A stretch of 64,000 nucleotides of DNA, taken from contig JABJJO010000014.1 of NCBI GenBank assembly GCA_018660825.1, positions 27,383 to 91,382 on the forward strand, given 5' to 3'. How positions within the stretch are numbered: position 1 is the first letter of the stretch; each line of letters opens with the position of its first letter. This document shows, piece by piece, positions 26,282 through 35,500 of this stretch. The DNA is from Planctomycetaceae bacterium. Its GTDB lineage: Bacteria; Planctomycetota; Planctomycetia; Pirellulales; Pirellulaceae. The translations under genes and the position numbers were made by a program. The notes below the pieces were generated by a model. It had not been told where the DNA came from. It saw only the letters and a program-made list of their open reading frames with translations, and did not search any database.

Positions 26282-27466
26282 TTACCGCTCAGTGGCAGTT
26301 AGGTTTTTCCAGCTCTTAATCAGTTCGGTTGCACCAGCAAGAACTTCGGCGGGCGTTGTAAACCAACCAAGACTCAAACGGACCGTCCCTTGGGCCACAT
26401 TGGCTGGGAGCCCGATCGCACGTAGCGTGTCGGACATTTTCGTTTGTCCACTATGGCAGGCTGCCCCTGTCGATGCGCAGACATGCGGGGTTGCTGCCAG
26501 AAGCTGTTCACCTGTTACGCCAGGGAAATTGACACTGAGCGTATTCGGCAAACGTTTCATTCGGTCTTCGCTGGGGTCATCATATTGCCCATTGACGCTA
26601 ATGGTTCCATGGGTGCCCAACGTCAGCAGACTCAATAAGTCATCGCGCATCTCGGCGATTGTATTTTGATGTCCACGCGGGTTAACCATGAGCATTTCAC
26701 AAGCAGCACCTAAGCCAATCCAATAGGGAGTATTCTCTGTTCCAGCGCGAACGCCATTCTCATGATTCGCACCATGAATCAATGATTCTAGTTTGATTCC
26801 ATTACGAATAAACAATGCGCCGACACCTTTGGGTGCATATAGTTTGTGTCCAGCGAGTGTTAGAAAATCGACTTGTAGTTCATTCACATCGACATCGATT
26901 TTCCCCAGACTCTGAGCGGCATCGGAATGGCACAAAACTTCGTGGTGATGGCAGAGGTCAGCGATTTCTCGGATCGGTTGAATAGCTCCGATCTCGTTGT
27001 TTGCATGCATGATACTAACAAGTCGAGTATCATCACACATCGCTTGTTCAATAACACTTGGGTCGATGACGCCTTTGGCATTACAGCCAACTCGTGTAAC
27101 GCGGACCCCTAAATCCTCTAGGTACGCTGCTGGTTGCTGAATCGCAGGGTGTTCAAACTCGGAAATGATCAGATGACCAGAGAGCAGTCCTGCACGACCT
27201 AATTGACGATCGAGAAAGATTCCTTTGAGGACATGGTTATTACTTTCACTACCACCGGAAGTAAACGTAATTTCGTGTGGAGCTGCGCCCAAAAATGAGG
27301 CGACGTGGCCTCGAGCGGTATCAATAACATCACCGAGTTGAGTCCCTTTGATGTGTGAGCTTGAAGGGTTCCCAAAATACTCGGTCAAGAACGGCAGCAT
27401 TGCTTCATAAACAACTGGCGCGATAGGTGTTGTGGCATTGTTATCTAAATAAGCCACTTCAGTCAT
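26282..27466 (-). CDS. Cysteine desulfurase, NifS/IscS-type class I
   Basis: This 394-residue PLP enzyme has YLDNNATTP, TSGGSESNNH, the HANNEIGAIQPI segment, the Schiff-base Lys K208 in AGHKLYAPKG, and the catalytic Cys C337 in STGAACHSG. It removes sulfur from cysteine for iron-sulfur clusters or tRNA thiolation. The SxGAACHS loop also resembles selenocysteine lyase, which cannot be excluded. It is third in a ppdK - TPR - desulfurase run on the minus strand. A second, SufS-type desulfurase lies at 52698-53921. Confidence 0.92.
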   Translation of the reverse strand: MTEVAYLDNNATTPIAPVVYEAMLPFLTEYFGNPSSSHIKGTQLGDVIDTARGHVASFLGAAPHEITFTSGGSESNNHVLKGIFLDRQLGRAGLLSGHLIISEFEHPAIQQPAAYLEDLGVRVTRVGCNAKGVIDPSVIEQAMCDDTRLVSIMHANNEIGAIQPIREIADLCHHHEVLCHSDAAQSLGKIDVDVNELQVDFLTLAGHKLYAPKGVGALFIRNGIKLESLIHGANHENGVRAGTENTPYWIGLGAACEMLMVNPRGHQNTIAEMRDDLLSLLTLGTHGTISVNGQYDDPSEDRMKRLPNTLSVNFPGVTGEQLLAATPHVCASTGAACHSGQTKMSDTLRAIGLPANVAQGTVRLSLGWFTTPAEVLAGATELIKSWKNLTATER

Positions 27467-27524
27467 AGCAATTCCGATCTATGGATTCATCGTGTTTTAT
27501 CACGATCGAACGCAACAATGAACG

Positions 27525-27890
27525 TTAACAGGATGGACCTTGGCCAGGGACCTGTTGTTGCTGGGCAACCAGCCGACTTTTTTCCATCGCCTCTTCTGCT
27601 TTGGTAATATAGCTATGGTCATCGGTACCCGCATAAGCGCGTTGGTAAGTGACACTCATCGCCGTGTAGCTAAACGGGTCGGTGGGGTCGAGATCCACGG
27701 CAGTTTCGCCATGTTCAACCGCTTTGGCGTGCTGGTCTACTTTGCCGTAGAGCACTGCTAGGGTGAAGTGGCAGATTGCATGCTGCGGGTCTTCTTCAAG
27801 AATCTCTAACAATAAAGAAATGGACTCGTCGAACTTACCTTCGTCTTTTAACGCTTCTGCTTGAGAAAGTTTGTCATTGATTTCAGACAT
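27525..27890 (-). CDS. Small TPR protein
   Basis: The 121-residue protein has two to three tetratricopeptide repeats: AEALKDEGKFDESISLLLEILEEDP, FTLAVLYGKVDQHAKAVEHGETAVDLDP and SYTAMSVTYQRAYAGTD. It has no signal peptide and ends in Gln-rich residues and GPSC. It probably acts as a protein-binding adaptor. It lies 48 bp after ppdK and 58 bp before the desulfurase, so an operon is likely, although the partner is unknown. Confidence 0.85.
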   Translation of the reverse strand: MSEINDKLSQAEALKDEGKFDESISLLLEILEEDPQHAICHFTLAVLYGKVDQHAKAVEHGETAVDLDPTDPFSYTAMSVTYQRAYAGTDDHSYITKAEEAMEKSRLVAQQQQVPGQGPSC

Positions 27891-27938
27891 TCTATATTGT
27901 TCCTATATTAAAGCTGCAGGTAGGGGTGTTATAAAACT

Positions 27939-30605
27939 TTATCGAGACAATGCTGCTTGCGCTGCGGCGAGTCGAGCAATTGGTACTCGGAACGGTGAAC
28001 AGCTAACATAGTTCAAACCAACGCTATCACAAAATTTAATAGAAGCGGGGTCGCCGCCATGTTCACCACAAATCCCGATTTTCAAGTTTGGTTTTGTCGC
28101 TCGACCTTTGGCAACACCCGCTTCGACCAATTGTCCAACACCGGTTGTGTCGAGTGATTGGAATGGATCAACGGGAAGGATTTCTTGCGACAAGTAATCC
28201 GGCAAGAAGCTGTTGATATCATCACGGCTATAACCAAACGTCATTTGCGTAAGGTCGTTCGTTCCAAAACTAAAAAACTCGGCATGCTCAGCAACTTCAT
28301 CAGCAGTTAGGCAAGCCCGAGGAATTTCTAGCATAGTACCAATCAGGATATTTAAATTACCATTAAATTTTCGGCGAGCTTTGGTGGCTGCGATCGTTTC
28401 AGCGACTTTACCACGCAATAATTTCAATTCGCGGGCAGTACCTACGAGTGGAATCATGATTTCGGCAACCGCTTTGACGCGTTTCTTTTTACACAAGATG
28501 GCTGCTTCGACAATCGCAGTAACTTGCATTTCAAGGATTTCTGGATAAGTCACACTCAGTCGACAACCACGGTGTCCCAACATTGGGTTGGCCTCGTGCA
28601 GTTGCTCGACACGTTCTTGGATCGCTGCAACTTTTACGCCCATTTTTTTAGCGAGTTGTTTTTGGCTTTTTTCATCGTGTGGTACAAATTCGTGTAGCGG
28701 TGGATCCAGTAAGCGAACGGTGACCGGCAAGCCCTTCATCGCGGTGAAGATCCCAACGAAGTCTCGTCGTTGGTAAGGTAATAATTTTCTAAGTGCCTTG
28801 CGTCGGTCCTTTACGTTTTCCGCAAGGATCATTTCTCGCATAGCTAGAATACGATCCCCTTCGAAGAACATATGTTCGGTGCGGCACAAACCAATACCTT
28901 GAGCTCCAAACTCTCGAGCTCTTTGTGCATCGGCGGGAGTGTCGGCATTGGTGCGAACATCGAGTCGACGGGATTTATCCGACCAACGCATGATTCGTGA
29001 GAAGTCACCTGACAGTGACGGTTGGGATGTTTCCACTGCACCTCGCATTACTTCACCGGTTGAACCGTCTAAGCTAATCACGTCTTTGTGGTTGAATTTG
29101 CGGCCATTAATCGTGAACGTACGAGCGTCTGCATTGATATGGACTTCACCCGCTCCAGCAACACAGCAACGTCCCCAGCCACGAGCGACAACAGCGGCGT
29201 GACTTGTCATCCCACCGGTGCTTGTGAGAATACCAGCAGCGCTGTGCATTCCATCAATATCTTCGGGGCTGGTTTCTTTACGAACTAAGAGCACCTTTTC
29301 ACCGGCAGCAGTTCGTTTGACGGCTTCCTCCGCTGAGAATGCTGGCTTGCCGACAGATGCGCCCGGCGATGCCGGCAGTCCGATGGTCAGAAGTTCAGCT
29401 TTAGCTTTGCTGACGACCGTGAAACTGGGAAGCAAAAGTTGAGTCAGATCGTTCGCTGGGATCCGCAACAGAGCTTCTTTTTCGGTGATGAGTTTTTCGC
29501 GAACCATGTCACACGCCATTTTGACAGCAGCTGCACCGGTTCGTTTTCCATTACGAGTCTGCAGCATGAACAACTTGCCCTTCTCAATCGTGAACTCAAT
29601 GTCCTGCATGTCACAATAATTTCCTTCGAGAACGCTTTTAATGCTGATCAGTTGTTTGTAAATCGAGTCGTTCCATTTACGCATTTCAATAACGGGTTGT
29701 GGGGTTCGTATACCAGCGACCACGTCTTCACCTTGTGCATTGATCAGAAACTCACCATAAAACTTATTCTCGCCAGTTGAAGGGTTTCTGGTAAATGCAA
29801 CGCCGGTTCCAGAATCGTCGCCCATGTTACCATAAACCATCGCTTGGACATTAACAGCTGTTCCCAGTAGACCGCGAATTCCTTCGACTTCACGGTAACG
29901 CACAGCGCGGTGAGTGTTCCACGAAGAAAAGACTGCTTCGACGGCCATCTTCAGCTGTTCGATCGGGTCTTGAGGGAATTCTGAACGAGTGTGTTTTTTG
30001 TAGGCTTTTTTGTAGGCCGCGACTAATTCGACGAGTCCCTGTTCGGGGACATCGGTATCATCAGTAACTTTGTATTTCTTCTTGATGAGATCGAATTCTT
30101 TTTCGAAGTGTTCGTGGTCCATTCCCATGACAACATCGCCATACATATTGATTAGTCGGCGATAGGCATCGTAGGCAAAACGACGGTTGCCAGTGGCTGT
30201 TGCAAGTCCTTCAACTGCAACGTCGGTCAAACCAAGGTTCAAGATGGTGTTCATCATGCCTGGCATTGATACAGCCGCTCCAGAACGGACTGATACTAAC
30301 AGTGGATTTTTGGAGTCACCAAATGTCTTCTTTAGTTCTCGTTCAAGAATACGGATGTTTTTCTTGACGCTATCCATCAGTCCGGTTGGGAGATTTTGGC
30401 CTTGGTCATAGTAGCTGGCACAAACTTCTGTGGTGATCGTAAAACCTGGAGGGACTGGCAGGCCAATGTTGGTCATGCCAGCAAGGTTTTTGCCTTTGCC
30501 GCCGAGAATATCTTTTGTGACATTCTGGCCTTCAGTTTTGGTCTTACCAAAGTAGTAAACCATTTTATTAGTACGTTTAGTTGTTGTACGTTTCTTAGTT
30601 GCCAT
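27939..30605 (-). CDS. ppdK: Pyruvate, phosphate dikinase
   Basis: This 888-residue protein has the full PPDK order: N-terminal nucleotide-binding domain (GGKGKNLAGMTNIGLPVPPGFTI; RSGAAVSMPGMMNTILNLG), the swivelling phospho-His domain (GGMTSHAAVVARGWGRCCV) and the C-terminal PEP/pyruvate domain (GLCRTEHMFF, MLGHRGCRL, FSFGTNDLTQMTFGYSRDD, CGEHGGDP). It interconverts pyruvate, ATP and Pi with PEP, AMP and PPi. AGGT lies 5 bases before the ATG. The first 14 residues are an unusual Lys/Thr/Arg-rich leader before MVYYFGKTK; a start at that Met (30563) is possible. Confidence 0.97.
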   Translation of the reverse strand: MATKKRTTTKRTNKMVYYFGKTKTEGQNVTKDILGGKGKNLAGMTNIGLPVPPGFTITTEVCASYYDQGQNLPTGLMDSVKKNIRILERELKKTFGDSKNPLLVSVRSGAAVSMPGMMNTILNLGLTDVAVEGLATATGNRRFAYDAYRRLINMYGDVVMGMDHEHFEKEFDLIKKKYKVTDDTDVPEQGLVELVAAYKKAYKKHTRSEFPQDPIEQLKMAVEAVFSSWNTHRAVRYREVEGIRGLLGTAVNVQAMVYGNMGDDSGTGVAFTRNPSTGENKFYGEFLINAQGEDVVAGIRTPQPVIEMRKWNDSIYKQLISIKSVLEGNYCDMQDIEFTIEKGKLFMLQTRNGKRTGAAAVKMACDMVREKLITEKEALLRIPANDLTQLLLPSFTVVSKAKAELLTIGLPASPGASVGKPAFSAEEAVKRTAAGEKVLLVRKETSPEDIDGMHSAAGILTSTGGMTSHAAVVARGWGRCCVAGAGEVHINADARTFTINGRKFNHKDVISLDGSTGEVMRGAVETSQPSLSGDFSRIMRWSDKSRRLDVRTNADTPADAQRAREFGAQGIGLCRTEHMFFEGDRILAMREMILAENVKDRRKALRKLLPYQRRDFVGIFTAMKGLPVTVRLLDPPLHEFVPHDEKSQKQLAKKMGVKVAAIQERVEQLHEANPMLGHRGCRLSVTYPEILEMQVTAIVEAAILCKKKRVKAVAEIMIPLVGTARELKLLRGKVAETIAATKARRKFNGNLNILIGTMLEIPRACLTADEVAEHAEFFSFGTNDLTQMTFGYSRDDINSFLPDYLSQEILPVDPFQSLDTTGVGQLVEAGVAKGRATKPNLKIGICGEHGGDPASIKFCDSVGLNYVSCSPFRVPIARLAAAQAALSR

Positions 30606-31035
30606 GTTGACCTAATTTAGTGGGAGTAATTTGCTTGGAATTTGATTTGTCAGAAACTTATTGACCTTCCGGACGGGCTAAACCGGTTGCCTGCGAAAGC
30701 AAACAATATTAGTACAGAGACCGCTGCGATGGGTGAAATAAGGAAGTGTCTTATTGGGAATAGCTTTTTGTTTATGTGTTGTCATTTGACAAAAATAGTT
30801 TGTCAAACGAACGGTGGTTATTTTCTACCCTAATCAAGACCTAGTTTCCAACAAGGGGAATAAAGTCTCTTCTATACTGTTGTGCTTTTATAAAGGGATG
30901 CTTAACGTTGGTTAAGCAGGGGTAGCTATAAGTTGTCCAATTTACCAGTGAAATATGTATTTTGTCAATCGACTAAGAGTATGTCTCTTAATGTCAACGG
31001 CAGAGATAACTTTAACGAAGAATGGTTAATTTATT
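30606..31035. other. Divergent gap between ppdK and the CPBP gene
   Basis: This 430-bp gap has no gene. A perfect 7-bp hairpin with a GTTG loop (30900-30906 with 30911-30917) sits 118 bp before the plus-strand gene. The frame at 30642-30833 has no ribosome site and unlikely composition. Promoters of both genes are expected here. Confidence 0.45.
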
Positions 31036-31713
31036 GTGGACGAAGTCGATGATTTAGCAGATGGAATGCCTGAGATTCTGCAAAAGGATCCTAACAGCTG
31101 GAAACGTATATTCGTACAATTTGTAGTTGCGGAATACCTGATGGTGCCCATTGCGTTGGTCATGATGTGGGTCTGTGTTTTACCTAACGCAGATTCGATC
31201 ACGGGGCAATTGCTAGGCGAGTATCATTGGAGTTGGGCAGTAGCATTTGGGCTGTTTGCTACGATTCCCATGTTGCTGTCAATCGTACTAACAGCGATGG
31301 TGCCGTGGCGACCGTTGGTAGAATTGCGTGAACTAGTGCAAACAAAAATGGCTCCACTTTTTAGGGGTATGCCAAGTTGGGCTTTGTTCTTAATAGCGAT
31401 GGGTGCTGGCTTTGGGGAAGAGTGGCTGTTCCGTGGGTTTGGGGTACAGGGGGTTGGTTGGCTATTGCCGGATTCGTGGTCCCCAGAGATGGTTCAGTGG
31501 ACGGCGATTCTGATTGTGGCCTTGGTGTTTGGTGGGTTGCATGCGCTAACCCCGATGTACTTTTTTTTGACTTTTGTCATGGGGATTTATTTTGGCTATT
31601 TAGTTTGGGAAACCGAGTCGCTATTGCCCGCTGTGGTTGCGCATGGACTGTACGACTACATTGCGTTGCTGTACATCATGCGGCTAGATAAAGAATTTGA
31701 GTCAGCGGAATAG
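31036..31713 (+). CDS. CPBP family intramembrane metalloprotease
   Basis: The 225-residue protein starts with GTG and has about five to six membrane helices. The CAAX-protease/bacteriocin-processing signature is clear: EEWLFRG (E128, E129, R133), FGGLH (H169) and AHGLYDY (H203). These residues form the metal-dependent active site of the family. Substrates are unknown; roles include processing of prenylated proteins or defence against small peptides. It is monocistronic, with the YTV gene convergent 36 bp away. Confidence 0.93.
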   Translation: MDEVDDLADGMPEILQKDPNSWKRIFVQFVVAEYLMVPIALVMMWVCVLPNADSITGQLLGEYHWSWAVAFGLFATIPMLLSIVLTAMVPWRPLVELRELVQTKMAPLFRGMPSWALFLIAMGAGFGEEWLFRGFGVQGVGWLLPDSWSPEMVQWTAILIVALVFGGLHALTPMYFFLTFVMGIYFGYLVWETESLLPAVVAHGLYDYIALLYIMRLDKEFESAE

Positions 31714-31749
31714 ACCATGTCGACTGGTTCGCCTGCCCACGACCGAGTT

Positions 31750-33297
31750 TTAGTTACAGCAATCGAGGATAAAACGGCGTCTCAGTAGACTGCAAGGGTT
31801 GGGTACACAAATTGTGACCGGCACTTGTTCACAGACAATACGTGGTACACAGCGTGTGACTGTGTATGGCACTTGCGTTGGAACAGTTTTGCATGTTTGC
31901 ACAACTTTGGTATAAGTGATCGGCTTGCGAACAGTGTAGGGAACCTGTTTGGTTTTAGTTTCCGTGACGTAGCGACAAGTCTGATAAGGTACTTGCTTGG
32001 TCTTGGCTTCTTTAACCATGCGACAAACGCGATAGGTTTGTTGTCGAGTGACGGTTTCCGATACAATCCGCAGCACTTTGTAGTCGCAATGTCGCACCTT
32101 CTGTTCGCGAACCATGCGGCAAACGTTGTACGTCTCAGTGCGTTGTTTCGCTTCTTTCACAATTCGACAAACCGTATAAGGTATTTGCTTTGTTTTGGTT
32201 TCTGTCACCATCCGACAAACTCGATAAGTACAAGTTTTGCTTTTTGTTTCCGGTACCATTTTGCACACTCGGTAAGTGCAAGTGCGTTGTTTCGCTTCAT
32301 TGACCCAGCGGCAAACTGTATAAGGAATCTGTTTAGTTACCGTTTCACGAACGTATTTGACACAAGGGACTTCTTGCGTTGTGATTTCTGGAACCCAGGT
32401 GCGTTTGGAAATTTGACGTGGTGGACATTGGGTTTCGACGACATGACATTCGCCGGGAATATAAATTCGTCGACAAGCGCAGGGATCCCAAGTCCAACAA
32501 CCAGGAGTGCGTACAACGCGGCGACGGACAGGTCCAGGGCATTCTGTGATTTCAGTTTCCCAGTGGCCCGTTTTGATTTGAATCGTTTTTGTGTAGTGCA
32601 CAGGTTTGCGGATCACGTTGGAAACCGTTCGCATTTTGGTTTCCTGCACTGGCTTACGCACGGTGTAGTTAATTACACGGGTTTTGGTTTCCCACACAGG
32701 TTTGTGGATTGTGTAGTTGGTAGTGCGAGACTTCGTTTCCCATACCGGTCGCGTTACATTGTAGCTAATGGTGCGAACTTTAGATTCGTATACTGGTTTG
32801 GAAACGGTGTAGTCGATCGTGCGAGACTTGGTTTCCCAGACAGGCTTAAACACATTGTAGGTAAAAGTCTTAGTACGAGTTTCCCAAACTGGTTTGCGAA
32901 CCGTGTGGTTGATCGTCCGCGTTTTGGTTTCCCATACAGGTTTCGAAGTTGTGTAGTTCACCGTTCGATATTTTGTTTCGTACACGGGTCGGCGGACTGT
33001 GTAGTTAACGTCTTTTAGTTTGGACTCGGTGATGTACTTTACGCACTCCACCTCTTTATTGTCAACGATTTTGTTGTAGATCGTTTTGTAGCACGTTACC
33101 TGTTGCTGTTCCATAACGACTCGTCGTCGAGTACGCATAATTGTCTGTGTAAGGGGTTGAGCCTCAACAAACGTGGCTGGTTCCGCAATCCCGCAATTGC
33201 GATAACTAGCCAGACCTAAATATCCAGCTGTGGCTGTGTTGGAAAGCAGCATGCAAAGAATGACTGCAACGGTGGACACACTCCATCGGGTATTCAT
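31750..33297 (-). CDS. YTV-repeat, cysteine-rich planctomycete cell-wall-type protein
   Basis: The 515-residue protein has a signal peptide (1-24). Residues about 99-242 hold nine 16-residue repeats of the form YTVxKPVWETKxRTIN without cysteine. A Cys-rich linker follows (CWTWDPCACRRIYIPGEC). Residues about 326-463 hold a second array, YTVCRxVxEAKxRxxT, with a Cys at position 4 of most repeats. The tail is Cys-rich and ends in CCN. YTV-domain proteins are reported from planctomycete cell walls, where disulfide cross-linking is proposed. The DNA repeats with a 48-bp period but is diverged. It stands alone. Confidence 0.9.
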   Translation of the reverse strand: MNTRWSVSTVAVILCMLLSNTATAGYLGLASYRNCGIAEPATFVEAQPLTQTIMRTRRRVVMEQQQVTCYKTIYNKIVDNKEVECVKYITESKLKDVNYTVRRPVYETKYRTVNYTTSKPVWETKTRTINHTVRKPVWETRTKTFTYNVFKPVWETKSRTIDYTVSKPVYESKVRTISYNVTRPVWETKSRTTNYTIHKPVWETKTRVINYTVRKPVQETKMRTVSNVIRKPVHYTKTIQIKTGHWETEITECPGPVRRRVVRTPGCWTWDPCACRRIYIPGECHVVETQCPPRQISKRTWVPEITTQEVPCVKYVRETVTKQIPYTVCRWVNEAKQRTCTYRVCKMVPETKSKTCTYRVCRMVTETKTKQIPYTVCRIVKEAKQRTETYNVCRMVREQKVRHCDYKVLRIVSETVTRQQTYRVCRMVKEAKTKQVPYQTCRYVTETKTKQVPYTVRKPITYTKVVQTCKTVPTQVPYTVTRCVPRIVCEQVPVTICVPNPCSLLRRRFILDCCN

Positions 33298-33917
33298 AGT
33301 AGGGGGTACTCTTTCGAAAATTCAAATTTCAAAAAATGGATTTCAATACAACTCGCATCATAGTTATTAAGAGTGCTTACCAAATACAGTGGTAAGAACT
33401 CTGCGATCGACCTTGTTCCATCAAGTGACCCAAACCGGCTCAATGCGTGATTGAGTTGAAGTTTGGAGGCCCAATTCCTACTGGCCCCAGTCATTGTGTG
33501 TCCTGGCACTAGAGTCGACGCTTATCTTTATTATCGGATAATAAAAATAGCCGCCTTGAGGGTAGATTGGTCTATCTACCACTAGCTACATCAATAGTTA
33601 CCGATAAAAGATAGGTGGTTTAAGTAAAAAGGGTTGAGTGGCAAAAACAGACTGATATAGTGTCCGGTGGTATTGATTGTCAGTACTGTAAGGTGTTGTT
33701 TACCCCTTGTGGGGTATTTAGCATCGTTTTGCCAATCGAGGTAATTAGTACAGATTAATCTGTGTATTAAGACTCTGACGGACATCCGTGAACGCAATCA
33801 TTGGTTTCTAAGTCACCTTGGATCGTAATTAACAGTATGATGCGGTCTTACGGTTTTTCTTTAGGCTGTTGTTTTTGGTTGTTCAGTACGAGAGCTTTAT
33901 GCGGTAGGTTTGTTTTA
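33298..33917. other. Gap with stacked palindromes between the YTV gene and rex
   Basis: This 620-bp divergent region has no supported gene. It holds CTTACC/GGTAAG arms (33376-33396), a 19-bp near-perfect AT-rich palindrome (33527-33545), and a 7-bp hairpin (33561-33567 with 33574-33580). The frames at 33294-33509 and 33591-33797 are not protein-like. The plus-strand frame starting at 33801 belongs to rex upstream of its true start. Confidence 0.5.
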
Positions 33918-34577
33918 ATGACGGACAAAAAAACTCAGCTTTTTAATGCAGACGGAGACCCTGCGGTGCCGCGCGCCGTCATGGGGCGTTTGAGTTTATA
34001 CCTCCGTGAAGCTCAGCATTTACTACGTGATGGGAATGAAACAACCAATAGTACGGAGTTAGGAAAACTATTGGGACTCAACGGAGCTCAAGTTCGTAAG
34101 GACCTCGCCCATTTTGGACAATTTGGGCACCCGGGCATTGGCTACAAATGTCAAGAGTTGGTTTTTGCGATCAAACGCATCATGGGAACCGATTCGACTT
34201 GGAATGTCGCTCTCGTTGGTATTGGTAATCTTGGTCGCGCTTTGTTGCGTTACAAGGGCTTTAACCAACAAGGGTTTCGATTTGTTGCGGCGTTTGATGT
34301 CGACCCAAATTCAATTGGCACTCGGATTGAAGGCGTGCCGGTTTATAGTATGGACCAATTAAGCACGATAGCACGGGAGCACAAGATTCGTTTAGCCGCG
34401 ATCGCTGTGCCGTCTCAAGTGGCTCAATCGATTGCCGACGAAGTTGTGGAAATTGGAGTCGAAGGCATTTTGAATTTCGCGCCGGTTACCATTAACGTCC
34501 CAGACAATGTACGAGTGATCGGAGTGGACCTCGCGATGGAGTTGGAACAACTCGCTTTTACGGTTGTCAATCGTTAG
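33918..34577 (+). CDS. rex: Redox-sensing transcriptional repressor Rex
   Basis: This protein has 219 residues from ATG 33918; the longer frame to 33801 adds 39 residues unlike the family. The N-terminal winged helix (VPRAVMGRLSLYLREAQHLL, TNSTELGKLLGLNGAQVRKDLAHFGQFGHPGIGY) is followed by a Rossmann domain (VALVGIGNLGRALLRYKGF, VAAFDVDPNSIGTRI) and LNFAPVTINVP. Rex senses the NADH/NAD+ ratio and represses fermentation and respiration genes. TAGG lies about 9-10 bases upstream. No Rex operator of the usual TTGTGAA-N4-TTCACAA kind was seen nearby. Confidence 0.95.
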   Translation: MTDKKTQLFNADGDPAVPRAVMGRLSLYLREAQHLLRDGNETTNSTELGKLLGLNGAQVRKDLAHFGQFGHPGIGYKCQELVFAIKRIMGTDSTWNVALVGIGNLGRALLRYKGFNQQGFRFVAAFDVDPNSIGTRIEGVPVYSMDQLSTIAREHKIRLAAIAVPSQVAQSIADEVVEIGVEGILNFAPVTINVPDNVRVIGVDLAMELEQLAFTVVNR

Positions 34578-34682
34578 TGGAGCTATTGCGGATGTCTTGC
34601 TTGAATAGCTTGACTGGAAAAAAGTCCCATTTCTATGAATTGCATGCGATACTCTGCTGGTCGTGAATCGGTTTTTTGGGTA

Positions 34683-34688
34683 TATAAT
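34683..34688 (+). promoter_or_regulatory. -10 box of tRNA-Gln promoter
   Basis: A perfect TATAAT lies 45 bp before the mature tRNA. A -35 element at the right distance is weak (TCGTGA at 34661-34666). Transcription would start near 34695. Confidence 0.55.
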
Positions 34689-34733
34689 ATGGGCTATTCA
34701 TTAGTGGATACTTTAATTTGTTGGTGGATAAGA

Positions 34734-34804
34734 TACCCCGTAGTGTAATGGTAACACCTGGGTTTTTGGTACCCATATTCTAGGTTCAAATCCTAGCGGG
34801 GTAG
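34734..34804 (+). tRNA. tRNA-Gln (anticodon UUG)
   Basis: The 71-nt cloverleaf has a perfect 7-bp acceptor stem (34734-34740 with 34797-34803), a D-arm with GTGT...AC and GGTAA, an anticodon stem TGGGT/ACCCA with loop TTTTGGT (anticodon TTG), and a T-arm CTAGG/CCTAG with TTCAAAT. The discriminator base is G, as in Gln tRNAs. CCA is not encoded. A strong terminator follows 5 bp later. Confidence 0.96.
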
Positions 34805-34809
34805 TTACT

Positions 34810-34845
34810 AGCCGCCATAGTATGTTTGTACTATGGCGGCTTTTT
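34810..34845 (+). terminator. Intrinsic terminator of tRNA-Gln
   Basis: A perfect 13-bp stem (34810-34822 with 34829-34841) with a 6-base loop is followed by five Ts. It is the strongest terminator in the window. Confidence 0.95.
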
Positions 34846-34883
34846 CTTTAAAAACCTATAATTTGTGTGCGTGGAGGGTTGTT

Positions 34884-35381
34884 ATGTCGGAATTTGTTCA
34901 CCAGCGTCACAAACCGGTAACGTCATTACGAGAGCCGCGGGAGTTGATCATTGCCTGTCCGGAAATGCAGAGCCACATCAATGTATCACGGATGGTACGA
35001 GCTGCTGCTTGTTGTGGAGTCACTCGATTTATTGCTTGCGGAAACGTAAAGATCGATTCCAAAATATCGCGTGGTGGGGAGCAACAGATGTCCTTTGAGG
35101 TGCGTCGCAGTCTGCGTCCGGTTTTGCAAAAATTGCAACGTGCAGGTTATCCGCTGATAGGCCTCGAACAAACAACCAATTCACAAAATATCCATCAGTT
35201 CAAATTCTCCGCTAAATGCGTTTTGATTATTGGCCATGAACGTAAAGGCATTGCCGATGATGTACTTGAAATATTAGATCAGGCGATCGAGATCCCTGTA
35301 TGGGGAGAACCGTTTTCGTATAACGCTGCTACCGCCACTAGCATGGCACTCTATGAATATTGCCGCCAATTTCCGAGCTAG
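34884..35381 (+). CDS. SpoU/TrmH-family RNA methyltransferase
   Basis: This 165-residue SPOUT protein has motif 1 (HINVSRMVRAAACCGV), motif 2 (CVLIIGHERKGI) and motif 3 (IPVWGEPFSYNAATATSMALYEY). These form the knotted S-adenosylmethionine site; the Asn of motif 3 and Arg of motif 1 are retained. It modifies 2'-O-ribose of tRNA or rRNA; the exact target is not evident. GGAGGG lies 5 bases before ATG 34884. The longest frame begins inside the tRNA terminator stem and is rejected. It is adjacent to tRNA-Gln but has its own transcription unit. Confidence 0.9.
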   Translation: MSEFVHQRHKPVTSLREPRELIIACPEMQSHINVSRMVRAAACCGVTRFIACGNVKIDSKISRGGEQQMSFEVRRSLRPVLQKLQRAGYPLIGLEQTTNSQNIHQFKFSAKCVLIIGHERKGIADDVLEILDQAIEIPVWGEPFSYNAATATSMALYEYCRQFPS

Positions 35382-35500
35382 TCGGTAGGGCAATCTGGGT
35401 GATGATGGTTTTAGTCAGTTGGTCGTTTTGAACCACGAATTGACATTCGCCTGCGGTCGGTAAACTTAGACACTAAGTAATCCACAGGTAAACATTAATG

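Noticed and set aside
31825..33018. 397-codon plus-strand ORF opposite the YTV gene
   Set aside because: It is a shadow of the repeats: the 48-bp periodicity keeps the opposite frame open. The minus-strand product has a signal peptide and a known repeat family.
33294..33509. 71-codon minus-strand ORF upstream of the YTV gene
   Set aside because: It overlaps the YTV start by four bases, has no ribosome site, and looks random.
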